Positions 1-8,605 of a DNA stretch of 64,000 nt are shown piece by piece. Numbering within the stretch: the first letter of the stretch is position 1; each line of letters starts with the position of its first letter. Below the pieces are notes generated by a model that was not told the DNA's origin, did no database searches, and saw only the letters and a program-made list of their open reading frames with translations. The DNA comes from J089 sp964535735 (lineage in GTDB: Bacteria > Fidelibacterota > Marinisomatia > Marinisomatales > J089), in contig CAZHTM010000009.1 of the NCBI GenBank assembly GCA_964535735.1, positions 13,536 through 77,535 on the forward strand. Reading direction: 5' to 3'. A program made the position numbers and the translations under genes.

Positions 1-2
1 TC

Positions 3-1190
3 CGGGATCTCAGATCTCTTTCCAGATGGATGAGACAGTATGTCATGGCGAAAATCGCGCCTCCTGTACTGCAACCCTTTTATAGTTATTCTCTGAGAAA
101 ACACCGCGCCCTGGCATTAAACACTACCGCAGCCTATCTCGATCGAAATTTCCGCTCAACGGAATTGAAAGCCATTTTGGTCTCCCAATGGGGAGATTTG
201 GGGCTTCCACCGTCGGAAAGCGCCTTAATAATGCAAGGGCTGATTAATAACCATTATCTGGACGGCGGGTATTTCCCCAAAGGCGGATCATCGGTAATCG
301 CTTCCAGCATTCAGACAATTCTGGAAACGACCGGCGGGGAAATCCGGGTGAATCATGACGTGACCGAAATCCTGTTTAACGGACGGAAAGCCGTGGGTGT
401 GCGAGGAATTCATCATCAGGGAGCCAGCCGTGAACCTTTTGAATTTCGCGCCAAAACTATTATTTCCGACGCTGGCGCCCGGATCACCTATAGCCATCTG
501 CTCCCGGAGACTTGGCGGAAGGCGTATGACGTTCACCTGAATCGGTTTCCCCTTCGGACCGCTCACCTAACCCTTCATCTGGGATTGAATCGGGATCCTC
601 GCAACATGGGGTTTCAGGGGGAAAATTACTGGATATTTTCAGATCTGGACCATGATCGTATGTTTCACCGGCGCAATGAGATTATCTCCGGGGCACCGGC
701 CATGGTGTTTCTGTCTTTCCCTTCCCTGAAAAACCCCGAGTCCAAAGGTCACACGGCGGAAATCATCACATTTATGGATTGGGAACCTTTCGCCGCCTGG
801 GCGCGCCAGCCCTGGAAACGGCGGGATCAGGACTATGAAAACCTGAAAGTTCAGCTTTCCGACCGGTTACTACAATTCGTGGAAGAACGATTCCCTGGAT
901 TTCGGGATCTGGTAGACTATCAGGAGTTATCCACACCCTTGACAACAGAACATTTTACGGGACATTATCACGGGTTGATTTATGGCCTTCCCGCCACACC
1001 GGAACGTTATGTCACGCCCCTGGTCGGTCCCCGGACACCTTACAGGCACTTATATCTCACCGGGGCAGACGCCGCCGCGGGGCATGGGATAGCCGGAGCT
1101 TTAATGGGCGGTATGTTGACCGCCGGTTTGGTCATGGGTTATCCAAGCGGTCTGAAAAAAATTCTGGCAACAATTCTGGAAAAACGCTAA
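3..1190 (+). CDS. FAD-dependent phytoene desaturase/retinol saturase-like oxidoreductase, 5' truncated by window edge
   Basis: The frame is open to the first base of the window, so the N-terminus, including the usual Rossmann FAD-binding GxGxxG segment, lies outside. What is visible is the C-terminal 395 or so residues of a CrtI/carotenoid-isomerase-type flavoprotein. There is a central GGYFPKGGSSVIASS segment like the substrate-domain glycine motif of phytoene desaturases, followed by a beta strand pattern (GGEIRVNHDVTEI) typical of the region that re-enters the FAD fold. Near the end, YLTGADAAAGHGIAGALMGG matches the C-terminal FAD-contact motif of this family. The likely role is oxidation, reduction or isomerisation of polyene or other lipid-like substrates; the exact substrate cannot be told. 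It converges with glgC, 21 bases away. The first in-frame ATG (base 30) is probably internal. Confidence 0.85.
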   Translation, partial: RDLRSLSRWMRQYVMAKIAPPVLQPFYSYSLRKHRALALNTTAAYLDRNFRSTELKAILVSQWGDLGLPPSESALIMQGLINNHYLDGGYFPKGGSSVIASSIQTILETTGGEIRVNHDVTEILFNGRKAVGVRGIHHQGASREPFEFRAKTIISDAGARITYSHLLPETWRKAYDVHLNRFPLRTAHLTLHLGLNRDPRNMGFQGENYWIFSDLDHDRMFHRRNEIISGAPAMVFLSFPSLKNPESKGHTAEIITFMDWEPFAAWARQPWKRRDQDYENLKVQLSDRLLQFVEERFPGFRDLVDYQELSTPLTTEHFTGHYHGLIYGLPATPERYVTPLVGPRTPYRHLYLTGADAAAGHGIAGALMGGMLTAGLVMGYPSGLKKILATILEKR

Positions 1191-1211
1191 ACCAGCAATC
1201 GATCGCTTTGC

Positions 1212-2444
1212 TTATATCACCGTCCCATCAGGAATAACCGTGTTCTTGGGAATCACAATAATCCCATCCCGAATAGCATAAAAGGACCCGTCTTCCTGGT
1301 CCACACCGCGTTCATTCACCAGGTGGACATCGGTCCCAATACGAACATTTTTATCCAGAATCACTCGCTTCAGTGTCGAACGATTTCCCACACCCACTGG
1401 AGGTATTTCCGGATCCGACGCATAATAATCGGCACCCATCATATATACGGACTCCATGGAAACCTGATCGCCTATCACCGAGCGAATCCCGATGACGGAA
1501 TGATGGATCGAAGCGGCTCCAATTCGACAACCTTCATTTACGATTGATTCCGTGATTTGGGCTTGGAGAATCTGACTTCCCGGCAGGAACCGGGAACGGG
1601 TGTACATGGGCCGGACCACATCAAAAAAACTAAACGCCGGATTTGGGCGGGTCAACTCCAGGTTTGCCCGATAGAAGGACCCAATAGTCCCAATGTCTTC
1701 CCAGTAGCGATCAAAAAGAAACGCCGTGGACCGAAAATGGTTCAGAGACTCGGGAATAATATTTTTTCCAAAGTCATTCCCTTCAAATGTTAAGGCTTCC
1801 TGTAATACATCTTTTTTAAAGAGATAAATTCCCAGCGATACAAGGACCACCTCTTTTCCGTCACGGGTTTGGCTAAACGCCTTCAAAATGTCAGAGTCAT
1901 GCGTCTTTTCCACAAAATGGGTGATCCGTCCGGAATCATCCGTTTTAAGGATTCCAAATCGATGGGCATCTTCCACTGGAACCGGCATGACCGCCACGGT
2001 AAGGTCGCCATCCGTATCCAGATGAGCCTGATAAAAGTCCCGATAATTCATGGCGTATAAATGATCGCCGGCAAGAATGAGATAGCGGTCCGCGTTAATC
2101 CGTTCAAACCGATCCCAGTAGGCCCGAACCGCGTCTGCCGTTCCCTGAAACCAGTCGGTGCGCTTCAGGGTTTGTTGAGCTGGAAGCACCTCGATATTTC
2201 CACCGGAAAAAACATCAAATTTGTAACTCTGGAAAATGTGGCGGTGAAGCGACCCGGTGTTGATTTGCGTCAGGATATAAATCTGATGAACGCCGCTATT
2301 GATGCAATTGCTGATGGGAATATCCACCAGGCGGTATTTCCCGGCGATGGGGACTGCCGGTTTGGCCCGCTCCTTGGTCAATGGCCAGAGTCGTTCCCCT
2401 CGGCCACCGCCCAAAATAATCGCCGCTATGTCATGTTTTTTCAT
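1212..2444 (-). CDS. glgC: Glucose-1-phosphate adenylyltransferase (ADP-glucose pyrophosphorylase)
   Basis: This enzyme makes ADP-glucose from glucose-1-phosphate and ATP, the committed step of bacterial glycogen synthesis. The 410-residue length is normal. The N-terminus carries the nucleotidyltransferase signature LGGGRGERLWPLT followed by RAKPAVPIAGKYRLVDIPIS, where the Arg and Lys residues contact ATP and activators. The C-terminal third has the hexapeptide-rich left-handed beta-helix domain. It is the last gene of the glg operon and its ATG lies 14 bases inside the end of glgA, so the two are probably translationally coupled. A G-rich stretch (AAAGGGG) sits upstream as a weak ribosome binding site. 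glgB is not in the window. Confidence 0.95.
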   Translation of the reverse strand: MKKHDIAAIILGGGRGERLWPLTKERAKPAVPIAGKYRLVDIPISNCINSGVHQIYILTQINTGSLHRHIFQSYKFDVFSGGNIEVLPAQQTLKRTDWFQGTADAVRAYWDRFERINADRYLILAGDHLYAMNYRDFYQAHLDTDGDLTVAVMPVPVEDAHRFGILKTDDSGRITHFVEKTHDSDILKAFSQTRDGKEVVLVSLGIYLFKKDVLQEALTFEGNDFGKNIIPESLNHFRSTAFLFDRYWEDIGTIGSFYRANLELTRPNPAFSFFDVVRPMYTRSRFLPGSQILQAQITESIVNEGCRIGAASIHHSVIGIRSVIGDQVSMESVYMMGADYYASDPEIPPVGVGNRSTLKRVILDKNVRIGTDVHLVNERGVDQEDGSFYAIRDGIIVIPKNTVIPDGTVI

Positions 2445-3888
2445 CGTGTCGACCCCTTTTCAACAGCTCAATATACAAGTTTTTATAATCCCTGGCCGAC
2501 CGCTCCCAGGAAAAATCCCGGGCCATACCATTCCGCTGCAACTCCCGCCAGCGATCCGGCTGACCGAATAGATTCATGGCCTGGCGCAGTGCATCGTAAA
2601 ACGAATTTTCATTATATGGTGAAAATACAAATCCGCAGCCTTCTGGTTGATTCCAGGGAATCACCGAATCGGCCAAACCTCCGGTGGCATGCACTACCGG
2701 GAGAGCGCCATAGCGAAGACTGTACATTTGGTTCAAACCGCAGGGTTCAAACTTTGACGGCATGAGAAAGATGTCCACGCCCGCTTCAATCTGGTGCGCC
2801 AGGGGTTCATCGAATTCAGAACTGTAGAAAACCTGATGCGGGTGACTTTCTGCGGCACGTCGGAGAGCGTGTCGATACCGTTCCTCTCCATTCCCCAGAA
2901 ATACCAATCCCGCACCACTCGCCACCAGGCCCGAAAGACTGGATAGGATCAAATCAAAGCCTTTGCTTTCCACCAACCGCGAGACAGACCCAAACACGGG
3001 ATGACTCTCCGGTATGGATAGGCCACACCGGTTTAGCAGGGCCTTGCGGTTTAATGCCCTCTTTTCCAACGAATCCCGATCGTACGGAACCGTGATGAAA
3101 GGATCCGTGGCGGGATTCCAATAATCAGTATCAATCCCATTCAGGATACCGCTGAAATCCGATTTTCTGCTTACCAACGTATTCATTAGCTCTCCGGACA
3201 GTTCCGGATCCGCGAGGAGTTCCTGGGCGTAGGTGGGACTCACGGTGTTAATACGATAGGCGGTTTCGATACCGATTTTTAGAGGATTAATCCACTCCCC
3301 CGGAGAGGCTTTAGATTGAACAGCTGTAGATAAGGGCTCCGGAAGATAGAGAACATCCTCTGGTGGAAGATGCCCTTGATAGGAAACGTTATGGAGGGTC
3401 AATAGTGATGGACGGAAAATCCCGTTTTGGTCCAGAGCATACGGCAGGAGGGCGGTGTGGTGATCATTTACATGGATCACGTCCGGTGATAAGATATCTT
3501 TCTGAATCAGGTCCAGTACCACAACCTGGAAAAAAAGAAACCGGCGTCCATTGTCCACATATCCTTCACCGTTGGCCTGGGTATAAATACCTTCACGTTG
3601 AAAAAAAGGGGGATAGTCCACAAACAGATACGTCACTCCATCATGGTCCACTTTTAACGCTTTGTAGGTCACCGATTCACCACCGAAAGACAAACGACCG
3701 GAATAGACCTCCCCCGGCACTATTGGAAGCACCCTTTTCACCTGGCGATAAAAAGGCGAAATGACTGTCATGCGTACGCCCAAACGGGAAAGTGCCTGAG
3801 GCAAGCTCCCCGCCACATCGCCCAGACCGCCGACTTTGGAGAATGGCGCTACCTCAGCCGAAACAAACAGGGCGGAAATCGATGGCAT
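2431..3888 (-). CDS. glgA: Glycogen synthase (ADP-glucose type, GT5)
   Basis: This enzyme transfers glucose from ADP-glucose to the growing alpha-1,4-glucan. The N-terminal signature KVGGLGDVAGSLP is the GT5 K-x-G-G-L loop that binds ADP-glucose. The C-terminal half has the GT-B donor domain with FEPCGLNQMYSLRYG, including the conserved Glu and the Y-x-L-R-Y-G stretch. Length is about 485 residues, as expected. The ATG at 3888 overlaps the stop codon of the upstream hydrolase in the arrangement TGATG. A GTG one codon earlier (3891) is possible, but the ATG fits coupling better. It partners glgC directly downstream. Confidence 0.95.
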   Translation of the reverse strand: MPSISALFVSAEVAPFSKVGGLGDVAGSLPQALSRLGVRMTVISPFYRQVKRVLPIVPGEVYSGRLSFGGESVTYKALKVDHDGVTYLFVDYPPFFQREGIYTQANGEGYVDNGRRFLFFQVVVLDLIQKDILSPDVIHVNDHHTALLPYALDQNGIFRPSLLTLHNVSYQGHLPPEDVLYLPEPLSTAVQSKASPGEWINPLKIGIETAYRINTVSPTYAQELLADPELSGELMNTLVSRKSDFSGILNGIDTDYWNPATDPFITVPYDRDSLEKRALNRKALLNRCGLSIPESHPVFGSVSRLVESKGFDLILSSLSGLVASGAGLVFLGNGEERYRHALRRAAESHPHQVFYSSEFDEPLAHQIEAGVDIFLMPSKFEPCGLNQMYSLRYGALPVVHATGGLADSVIPWNQPEGCGFVFSPYNENSFYDALRQAMNLFGQPDRWRELQRNGMARDFSWERSARDYKNLYIELLKRGRHDEKT

Positions 3889-4952
3889 CACGATGGTTTT
3901 CGGGCCGTTAGAAAGGCGATAAGGAAAAAGAGGATTTTAAACGCTTCCCGGACCCGATTGACAAGCGTCCCTCCGCCGGACATTTCGCTATGTTCATAAA
4001 GACTGGTGATCAACAAGCGGGCATCCGGCAAGCGCTTTGCCAGATTCAATGATTCGGTAAAGGGCACCATGGTGTCGGAGCGGCCGTGGATGATGTATAC
4101 CTTAACTGGTGTACGGTCCGCGAACGTTGATGGCGATAATTGCTGAAAGGTTTCGGCACATGCTTCCCGGATTTTTTCCACGAATCGCCGTACTTCAGGC
4201 GTGGCGGTTCCCGATAGAAGGGCCTCCGCTAAAGATCGTTCCGGTCCTTCCAGGGTCGTCATCACCTTCGCCACGCCATCTTCATCATCTTTCACGCGAA
4301 GTGATAAAAGATGGCGCAAGCGTGCCACTGGATATCCCGGATCAATTTTACTGAGATAATTATGGAAAAACACCACCAACCCCCATTCATGGACCGGTTG
4401 AGTCCAGGTTCGACCTTGATAGGTTATGGTTCCTGTGCAGAGATAATCCAGAACAGACTGTATATCATAGTACGGACCATACATCATAAAACTGTCTGGT
4501 GGATAATCATGGAGCGGGCCGAATTGTAGTCCTCCAAGAATGAGCGGACCTCCAAAGCTGGTTCCCACAATGCGCACCGCCGAAACCTTCTCATCTCTCT
4601 GTTCCATAAGCCACTGATAAGCATGCTGCATCCAGTCCATAATGTTCGGATCGATTTCCAGAGCCATCAGCGGCGGTATTCTTGGAATAATGACGGTAAA
4701 TCCCGCACCGGCGACGGCAAGGGAGAGTTGATTCATGGCGGGATGCTGCTCTCCATAGGGCGAAGCACCGGGAAAGAGAATCAGCCACTCACCGTTGGAG
4801 CGGCGGGGAATAAATTTTCGGTAGGGTGTAGGTTGTCCATCTCGTCCCGGATACACATCATCCTGTACTTCGCAGTTGGATTTCCCATCGCTGGAGCGAA
4901 GGAGGCGAAGTAAAATTCGGGTAGCGGTAAAAAATGCCGGAAAGGCTCGCAT
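3888..4952 (-). CDS. Alpha/beta hydrolase
   Basis: A 354-residue single-domain alpha/beta hydrolase. The nucleophile elbow GTSFGG (Ser flanked by Gly) is in the middle, HGRSD carries the likely catalytic Asp, and a late His is seen in YEHSEMSGG. The first roughly 20 residues are hydrophobic and basic, so a membrane anchor is possible but no clear signal cleavage site is visible. It lies between an M28 peptidase (7 bases upstream) and glgA (one-base overlap), so it is transcribed with glycogen genes. The sequence does not identify a substrate; esterase or lipase-like activity is only a family-level guess. Confidence 0.8.
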   Translation of the reverse strand: MRAFPAFFTATRILLRLLRSSDGKSNCEVQDDVYPGRDGQPTPYRKFIPRRSNGEWLILFPGASPYGEQHPAMNQLSLAVAGAGFTVIIPRIPPLMALEIDPNIMDWMQHAYQWLMEQRDEKVSAVRIVGTSFGGPLILGGLQFGPLHDYPPDSFMMYGPYYDIQSVLDYLCTGTITYQGRTWTQPVHEWGLVVFFHNYLSKIDPGYPVARLRHLLSLRVKDDEDGVAKVMTTLEGPERSLAEALLSGTATPEVRRFVEKIREACAETFQQLSPSTFADRTPVKVYIIHGRSDTMVPFTESLNLAKRLPDARLLITSLYEHSEMSGGGTLVNRVREAFKILFFLIAFLTARKPS

Positions 4953-4959
4953 GGACGGC

Positions 4960-6336
4960 CTAACGGGGTAGGGGGTTGGGCAAATCAGCCACCACGTAAC
5001 TCATCACCGCCAGGGCCGCCACACAACGATTGAACTCATCTCGGTTTAATTTATCCAGCATATCCGCGTGGGTATGATGATACCAGAAATATTGACTTCC
5101 GTCCACATTTAAACCGGCCACAGGAACGCCCTGACGCCGGAGCGGTGAAATATCCGCACCACCGCCGCCCTTGGTGATAGTTCCCGCCTGAATGGGATTC
5201 AACAACGTTCCAATTTCACTCATGATATTAAACGCTTCCTCCGATCCGGTAAAGCCGAACCCGGACGGAGTGAACACGCCTTCATCGGCCTCAATCGCCA
5301 GAATATGATTTTCCAGTTCGTCCTGGTGATCCGCGGCGTACGTCTTTCCACCTCGGGTGCCGTTTTCTTCATTGGTCCAGAAGATGACTCGGATCGTCCG
5401 TCGAGGGCGGAGGTCCAACGCTTTCAACAAACGCACCGCCTCCCAGGATGCCACGCAGCCGCCCGCATCGTCCATGGCTCCTTGACCCACGTCCCAAGAA
5501 TCCAAATGTCCGCTGAGGATCACCACATCATCCGGTTTTTCCCAACCCTTCAGCTCCGCAATGACATTGCGGCTGGGGACATCCGGAAGGGTTTTGGCTT
5601 CCATGTTGAGCCAGAGTTTTATCGTTTGTCCCCGATCATACATTCGTTGAAGCATTTCCGCCGCCTCGATTGTAATGGCGGCTTGAGGAATTTTAGGAAT
5701 GGTATCGGCATACCCCATACCTCCAGTGTGAGGCGTATTCAGAGAGACCGGTCCCACGGAACGAACTAAACTGGCCACGGCGCCGTAGCGAGCCGCCTCG
5801 ATAGCGCCAGCGTAGCGGTACCGTACCGTTTTTCCGTACGTGGTAAATGGTTCGTTATACACAACAATTTTTCCCTGGACTTGGTTTTCCTTTTTCTTCA
5901 GATCGTCAAAATCCCGCACAACAACCGCTTCCGCTGTGATACCTTCCGGCGGCGTGCCAATGCTTCCTCCTAGCCCCAGCATAGCCAACCGGCTAACTCG
6001 AGGCTCCAAGAGCGTCAGGGATTCCTCACCTCGTACCCAGTGGGGTACCATCACCTCTTCGCCATGAACGTTCTCTAATCCACTTTCGGCTAAAGCGGTA
6101 ATAGCCCAGTCGATGGCATTTTCCAGGTTTTCGGAACCGCTGAGTCGCGGACCAAAGGTGTCTACCAGGTAGGCCAGACGGTCAAACCCCACGGTGTCCG
6201 CCAAAGCCGCTTCAATAATACGTTTCGCTGTGGCTTGATATGAATGCACTGGCGAGGAGGGTTGTCCACAGGCGATAAACATCATTGTTTGGATGATAAG
6301 ACCGCCCCAAAAGAATGGATAAAATTTTATTCGCAC
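4960..6336 (-). CDS. M28-family zinc aminopeptidase/carboxypeptidase Q-like lipoprotein
   Basis: A 458-residue secreted metallopeptidase. The N-terminus has a hydrophobic signal ending in the lipobox IACG (Cys23), so it is probably a lipoprotein. A PA domain occupies the middle. The M28 zinc site follows: SGHLDSWDVGQGAMDDAGG (His and bridging Asp), NEENGTRGG (catalytic Glu and ligand Glu), EADEG and HTHADMLDK (last His). This layout matches the plasma glutamate carboxypeptidase (carboxypeptidase Q) branch, which releases amino acids from small peptides. The start is a GTG preceded by a strong AGGAGGG about six bases upstream. It belongs to the long minus-strand operon ending in glgC. Confidence 0.88.
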   Translation of the reverse strand: MRIKFYPFFWGGLIIQTMMFIACGQPSSPVHSYQATAKRIIEAALADTVGFDRLAYLVDTFGPRLSGSENLENAIDWAITALAESGLENVHGEEVMVPHWVRGEESLTLLEPRVSRLAMLGLGGSIGTPPEGITAEAVVVRDFDDLKKKENQVQGKIVVYNEPFTTYGKTVRYRYAGAIEAARYGAVASLVRSVGPVSLNTPHTGGMGYADTIPKIPQAAITIEAAEMLQRMYDRGQTIKLWLNMEAKTLPDVPSRNVIAELKGWEKPDDVVILSGHLDSWDVGQGAMDDAGGCVASWEAVRLLKALDLRPRRTIRVIFWTNEENGTRGGKTYAADHQDELENHILAIEADEGVFTPSGFGFTGSEEAFNIMSEIGTLLNPIQAGTITKGGGGADISPLRRQGVPVAGLNVDGSQYFWYHHTHADMLDKLNRDEFNRCVAALAVMSYVVADLPNPLPR

Positions 6337-6346
6337 GTTAGCCCTC

Positions 6347-6847
6347 CTATGTTTTTATTATCTGAACATCCTCAAAAATTCCCGTTTTTTTGTTCTTCCT
6401 CACCTTATCATGATCAAAATACCGCCCGTTCATGGAAATATAGACTCCTGGCGGCAGTGTTTGAACAAAAGCCAGAGCGCTGCCCAGATTAAATAAACCG
6501 TCGGAAGCACCAAACTTGTAGGGGATCATGGCCCCTGTCAGAACAATGGTTTTTGGGAGTTGGGCATCCGCCAAAACCCGAGCCGTGTCCACCATAGTAT
6601 CGGTGCCGTGGGTAATTACAATCCGATCTTCCTTCGCCTTGCGGCAGTGTTCCCGAATCTCTTCCCGTTGGCTTTGGGTCATTTCTAGACTGTCAATCAA
6701 CATCAACTCCGTGACCATTACGTCCAGTTGGGATCGGCCCAGCTTCAAAATTTCATCAATGTGAGTATGAGTGAAATACAACCGGCCATGGATTTCATCA
6801 TACTCCTTATCAAAAGTTCCTCCGGTAATAAAAATGCGAATGTTCAT
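6347..6847 (-). CDS. Asparaginase-like single-domain protein
   Basis: A 166-residue protein that matches only the N-terminal domain of L-asparaginases. It shows the first catalytic threonine motif ITGGTFDK (Thr11) and the second motif HGTDTM (Thr82, Asp83). Normal asparaginases are about 330 residues with a second C-terminal domain; short one-domain forms are a recognised bacterial subfamily, so this is probably not a broken gene. Hydrolysis of asparagine or a related amide is likely but untested for such short forms. One base separates it from the upstream glycosyltransferase stop codon, showing tight operon packing. Confidence 0.78.
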   Translation of the reverse strand: MNIRIFITGGTFDKEYDEIHGRLYFTHTHIDEILKLGRSQLDVMVTELMLIDSLEMTQSQREEIREHCRKAKEDRIVITHGTDTMVDTARVLADAQLPKTIVLTGAMIPYKFGASDGLFNLGSALAFVQTLPPGVYISMNGRYFDHDKVRKNKKTGIFEDVQIIKT

Positions 6848-6848
6848 G

Positions 6849-7532
6849 TTATACCTTTCGTTTCAACCGGTACTTGATGAGGGTAAAAATGGCGCCAATT
6901 CCTGTTCGCCAGCTGATTTTTTTTCCTTCCTGTTTACTTCGGGGGAGGTAGGAAATGGGAATTTCATGAATGGCGTAGCCCCGGCGTAGGGCAACCGCCG
7001 TCACTTCTGGACAAAAGTTGAATCCCTTAGCTTTGAGATCCATGTCCATGAGCACATCCCGACGAAACAATTTATAGCACGTAGGTTCATCGGTGATATC
7101 CGATCCGTAGAGTCGATTGGTGAGCCAAGACAGAAATCGTCCACCCAAGTAAAAACTCACATAGGAAATGGGATCGCCGCCCAAAATCCGGGACCCGTAC
7201 ACTACCGGGTGTCCTTTTCGGGCTTCCGCTAACAGGGATATCAAATCTCGGGGATCATATTCCAGGTCGCCATCCTGGATTACAATATAATCTCCGGTGG
7301 TGTGTGCCAGCGCCGTCTGAATGGCGGCCCCCTTTCCTCGATTGCGGTCATGAAAAAGAACGATCCGCCCCTCGACTGGCGGAAGCGCTTTTAGAAAGTC
7401 GGTGGTTCCATCAGTGGAACCGTCATCCACCAAAATGATTTCCCGGTCCAGATCCAGAGCTTCCACCCGATTCAGCAATTCCGGAAGGGTGGCCACTTCG
7501 TTGTAGACCGGAATGATGATTGATACGTCCAC
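6849..7532 (-). CDS. Glycosyltransferase family 2 (dolichyl-phosphate mannosyltransferase-like)
   Basis: A 227-residue GT-A enzyme. It starts SIIIPVYNEVATLPELL, has the nucleotide-sugar loop VDDGSTDGT, the DGDLEYDPRD metal-binding segment (DxD-type) and a C-terminal basic stretch without a long membrane domain. This is the layout of polyprenyl-phosphate mannose/glucose synthases, which move a sugar from a nucleotide donor to a lipid carrier at the inner face of the membrane. The start is GTG with only a weak ribosome binding site; translation is probably coupled to the arsC-like gene 6 bases upstream. Confidence 0.88.
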   Translation of the reverse strand: MDVSIIIPVYNEVATLPELLNRVEALDLDREIILVDDGSTDGTTDFLKALPPVEGRIVLFHDRNRGKGAAIQTALAHTTGDYIVIQDGDLEYDPRDLISLLAEARKGHPVVYGSRILGGDPISYVSFYLGGRFLSWLTNRLYGSDITDEPTCYKLFRRDVLMDMDLKAKGFNFCPEVTAVALRRGYAIHEIPISYLPRSKQEGKKISWRTGIGAIFTLIKYRLKRKV

Positions 7533-7538
7533 GGGCGA

Positions 7539-7889
7539 TCAGAGCAGCTCGGCGATGGCTTCAGCGGGGCGACCCAGCACCGCCCGACTCCCTTTCACCA
7601 CAATTGGTCGTTCAATGAGCTTGGGGTGGGTGGCCATGGCCTCGAAAAGCGCTTCATCATCCTCCAGACGCGATTTCAATCCCAACGCTTTGAATTCCGC
7701 TTCCTGTCGACGGATAAAATCCCGAGGGCGCTTACCCATTTTCTGAGCCAGGTCTTTTAAGGTCGCCACAGAAGGGGGATTTTTTAAATAGTCAACAATG
7801 TCTGGTTCAATGCCATGATCCCGCAGGAATTGCAATCCTTCCCGGCTTTTCCGGCAACGAGGGTTGTGGTAAATCAACGCCGAATCCAT
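7539..7889 (-). CDS. arsC: ArsC/Spx-family thioredoxin-fold reductase (arsenate reductase-like)
   Basis: A 116-residue ArsC-family protein. The N-terminal YHNPRCRKSRE carries the single active-site Cys (Cys12), and LIERPIVVKGSRAVLGRP holds the Arg residues that bind arsenate in the glutaredoxin-dependent ArsC family. Reduction of arsenate to arsenite is the family activity, but YfgD-type members are often unproven. The ATG at 7889 is chosen because GGAG lies six bases upstream; an upstream TTG at 7901 lacks such a site. There is no ars operon around it. It appears to be the first gene of the operon running to glgC. Confidence 0.82.
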   Translation of the reverse strand: MDSALIYHNPRCRKSREGLQFLRDHGIEPDIVDYLKNPPSVATLKDLAQKMGKRPRDFIRRQEAEFKALGLKSRLEDDEALFEAMATHPKLIERPIVVKGSRAVLGRPAEAIAELL

Positions 7890-7916
7890 ACCTGTCTCCA
7901 ATAGCTAAGGTAAGTC

Positions 7917-7940
7917 ACAAAAAAAGGTCCTGAAGACCGA
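7917..7940 (-). terminator. Probable rho-independent terminator after the nitroreductase gene
   Basis: Reading the minus strand, a short GGTC...GACC stem with a small loop is followed by seven T residues. It lies just after the stop codon of the deiodinase-like gene and before the arsC-like gene, so it probably ends the two-gene unit 8963-7949. The stem is short, so strength is uncertain. Confidence 0.45.
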
Positions 7941-7948
7941 AAAGCAGT

Positions 7949-8605
7949 CTAAAAAACCTGAGCCACTTCCTCAAAGGATTTCTTGGATAGCACAGGCACT
8001 TGGGTTCCCTCCGCTGGATGGCCCACTGGAATCAGAAGAACTGGTTTTTCATGAGCAGGGCGCTGGAGGATTGTTGATAAAAAATTCATGGGACTGGGTG
8101 TGTGAGGCAGAGCCACCAATCCCGCCTGGTGTATGGCAGCAAATAAAAATCCGCAGGCGATACCCACTGATTCGGAGACATAATAATTTTTCCGGGGATT
8201 CCCTTCTGACGTATCTACGCTCTGCTTAAACACTACGATCAAGGCGGGCGCCGTTTCCAAATATGGTTTTCGCCAGTCTGTTCCCAGGGGTTCCAGGTCT
8301 TCGATCCAACTTTTGGGTGCCCGGTGGCGATAAAACGCTTTCTCCTCGTTTTCCGCTGCCAATCGGATTTTCCGCTTAATGACCGGGTCTTGGACAATAC
8401 AGAAAAACCAGGGCTGTTTATTAGCGCCAGAGGGCGCGGAGGCAGCGGTGTTTATCAGGGTCTTCAACACCTCCAGAGGTACCGGCCGATCACTGAAATG
8501 GCGAATAGATCGACGCATTTGCATCGAGTCATAAAAAGCTTGAGAGCGGTGGAGGATTTCTTCATCTGTAAGGGATCGGTGTGGATAGGGTTGGAATTTA
8601 GTCAT
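7949..8605 (-). CDS. Nitroreductase-fold flavoprotein of the iodotyrosine deiodinase type
   Basis: A 218-residue FMN enzyme of the nitroreductase superfamily. RRSIRHFSD near the start gives the FMN phosphate Arg residues and APSGANKQPW matches the FMN-binding loop. What sets it apart is the lid: Glu88, Tyr92 and Lys113 have exactly the spacing (4 and 21 residues) of the Glu-Tyr-Lys triad that clamps the halotyrosine zwitterion in vertebrate iodotyrosine deiodinase. The flanking TDWRKPYLETAPAL and RPAHEKPVLLIPVG are also very close to that family. It is therefore likely to reductively dehalogenate halotyrosines or a related amino-acid-like aromatic. The ATG at 8605 has GGAAAGG about eight bases upstream and overlaps the upstream gene by 8 bases. 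Confidence 0.85.
   Translation of the reverse strand: MTKFQPYPHRSLTDEEILHRSQAFYDSMQMRRSIRHFSDRPVPLEVLKTLINTAASAPSGANKQPWFFCIVQDPVIKRKIRLAAENEEKAFYRHRAPKSWIEDLEPLGTDWRKPYLETAPALIVVFKQSVDTSEGNPRKNYYVSESVGIACGFLFAAIHQAGLVALPHTPSPMNFLSTILQRPAHEKPVLLIPVGHPAEGTQVPVLSKKSFEEVAQVF

Noticed and set aside
3886..3891. GTG at 3891 as the glgA start
   Set aside because: The next codon is an ATG that overlaps the upstream stop as TGATG, and it gives the usual GlgA N-terminus.
6347..6847. Asparaginase truncated by mutation
   Set aside because: One-domain asparaginase-like proteins of this length are known and the gene is tightly packed in an operon with no remnant of a second domain downstream.
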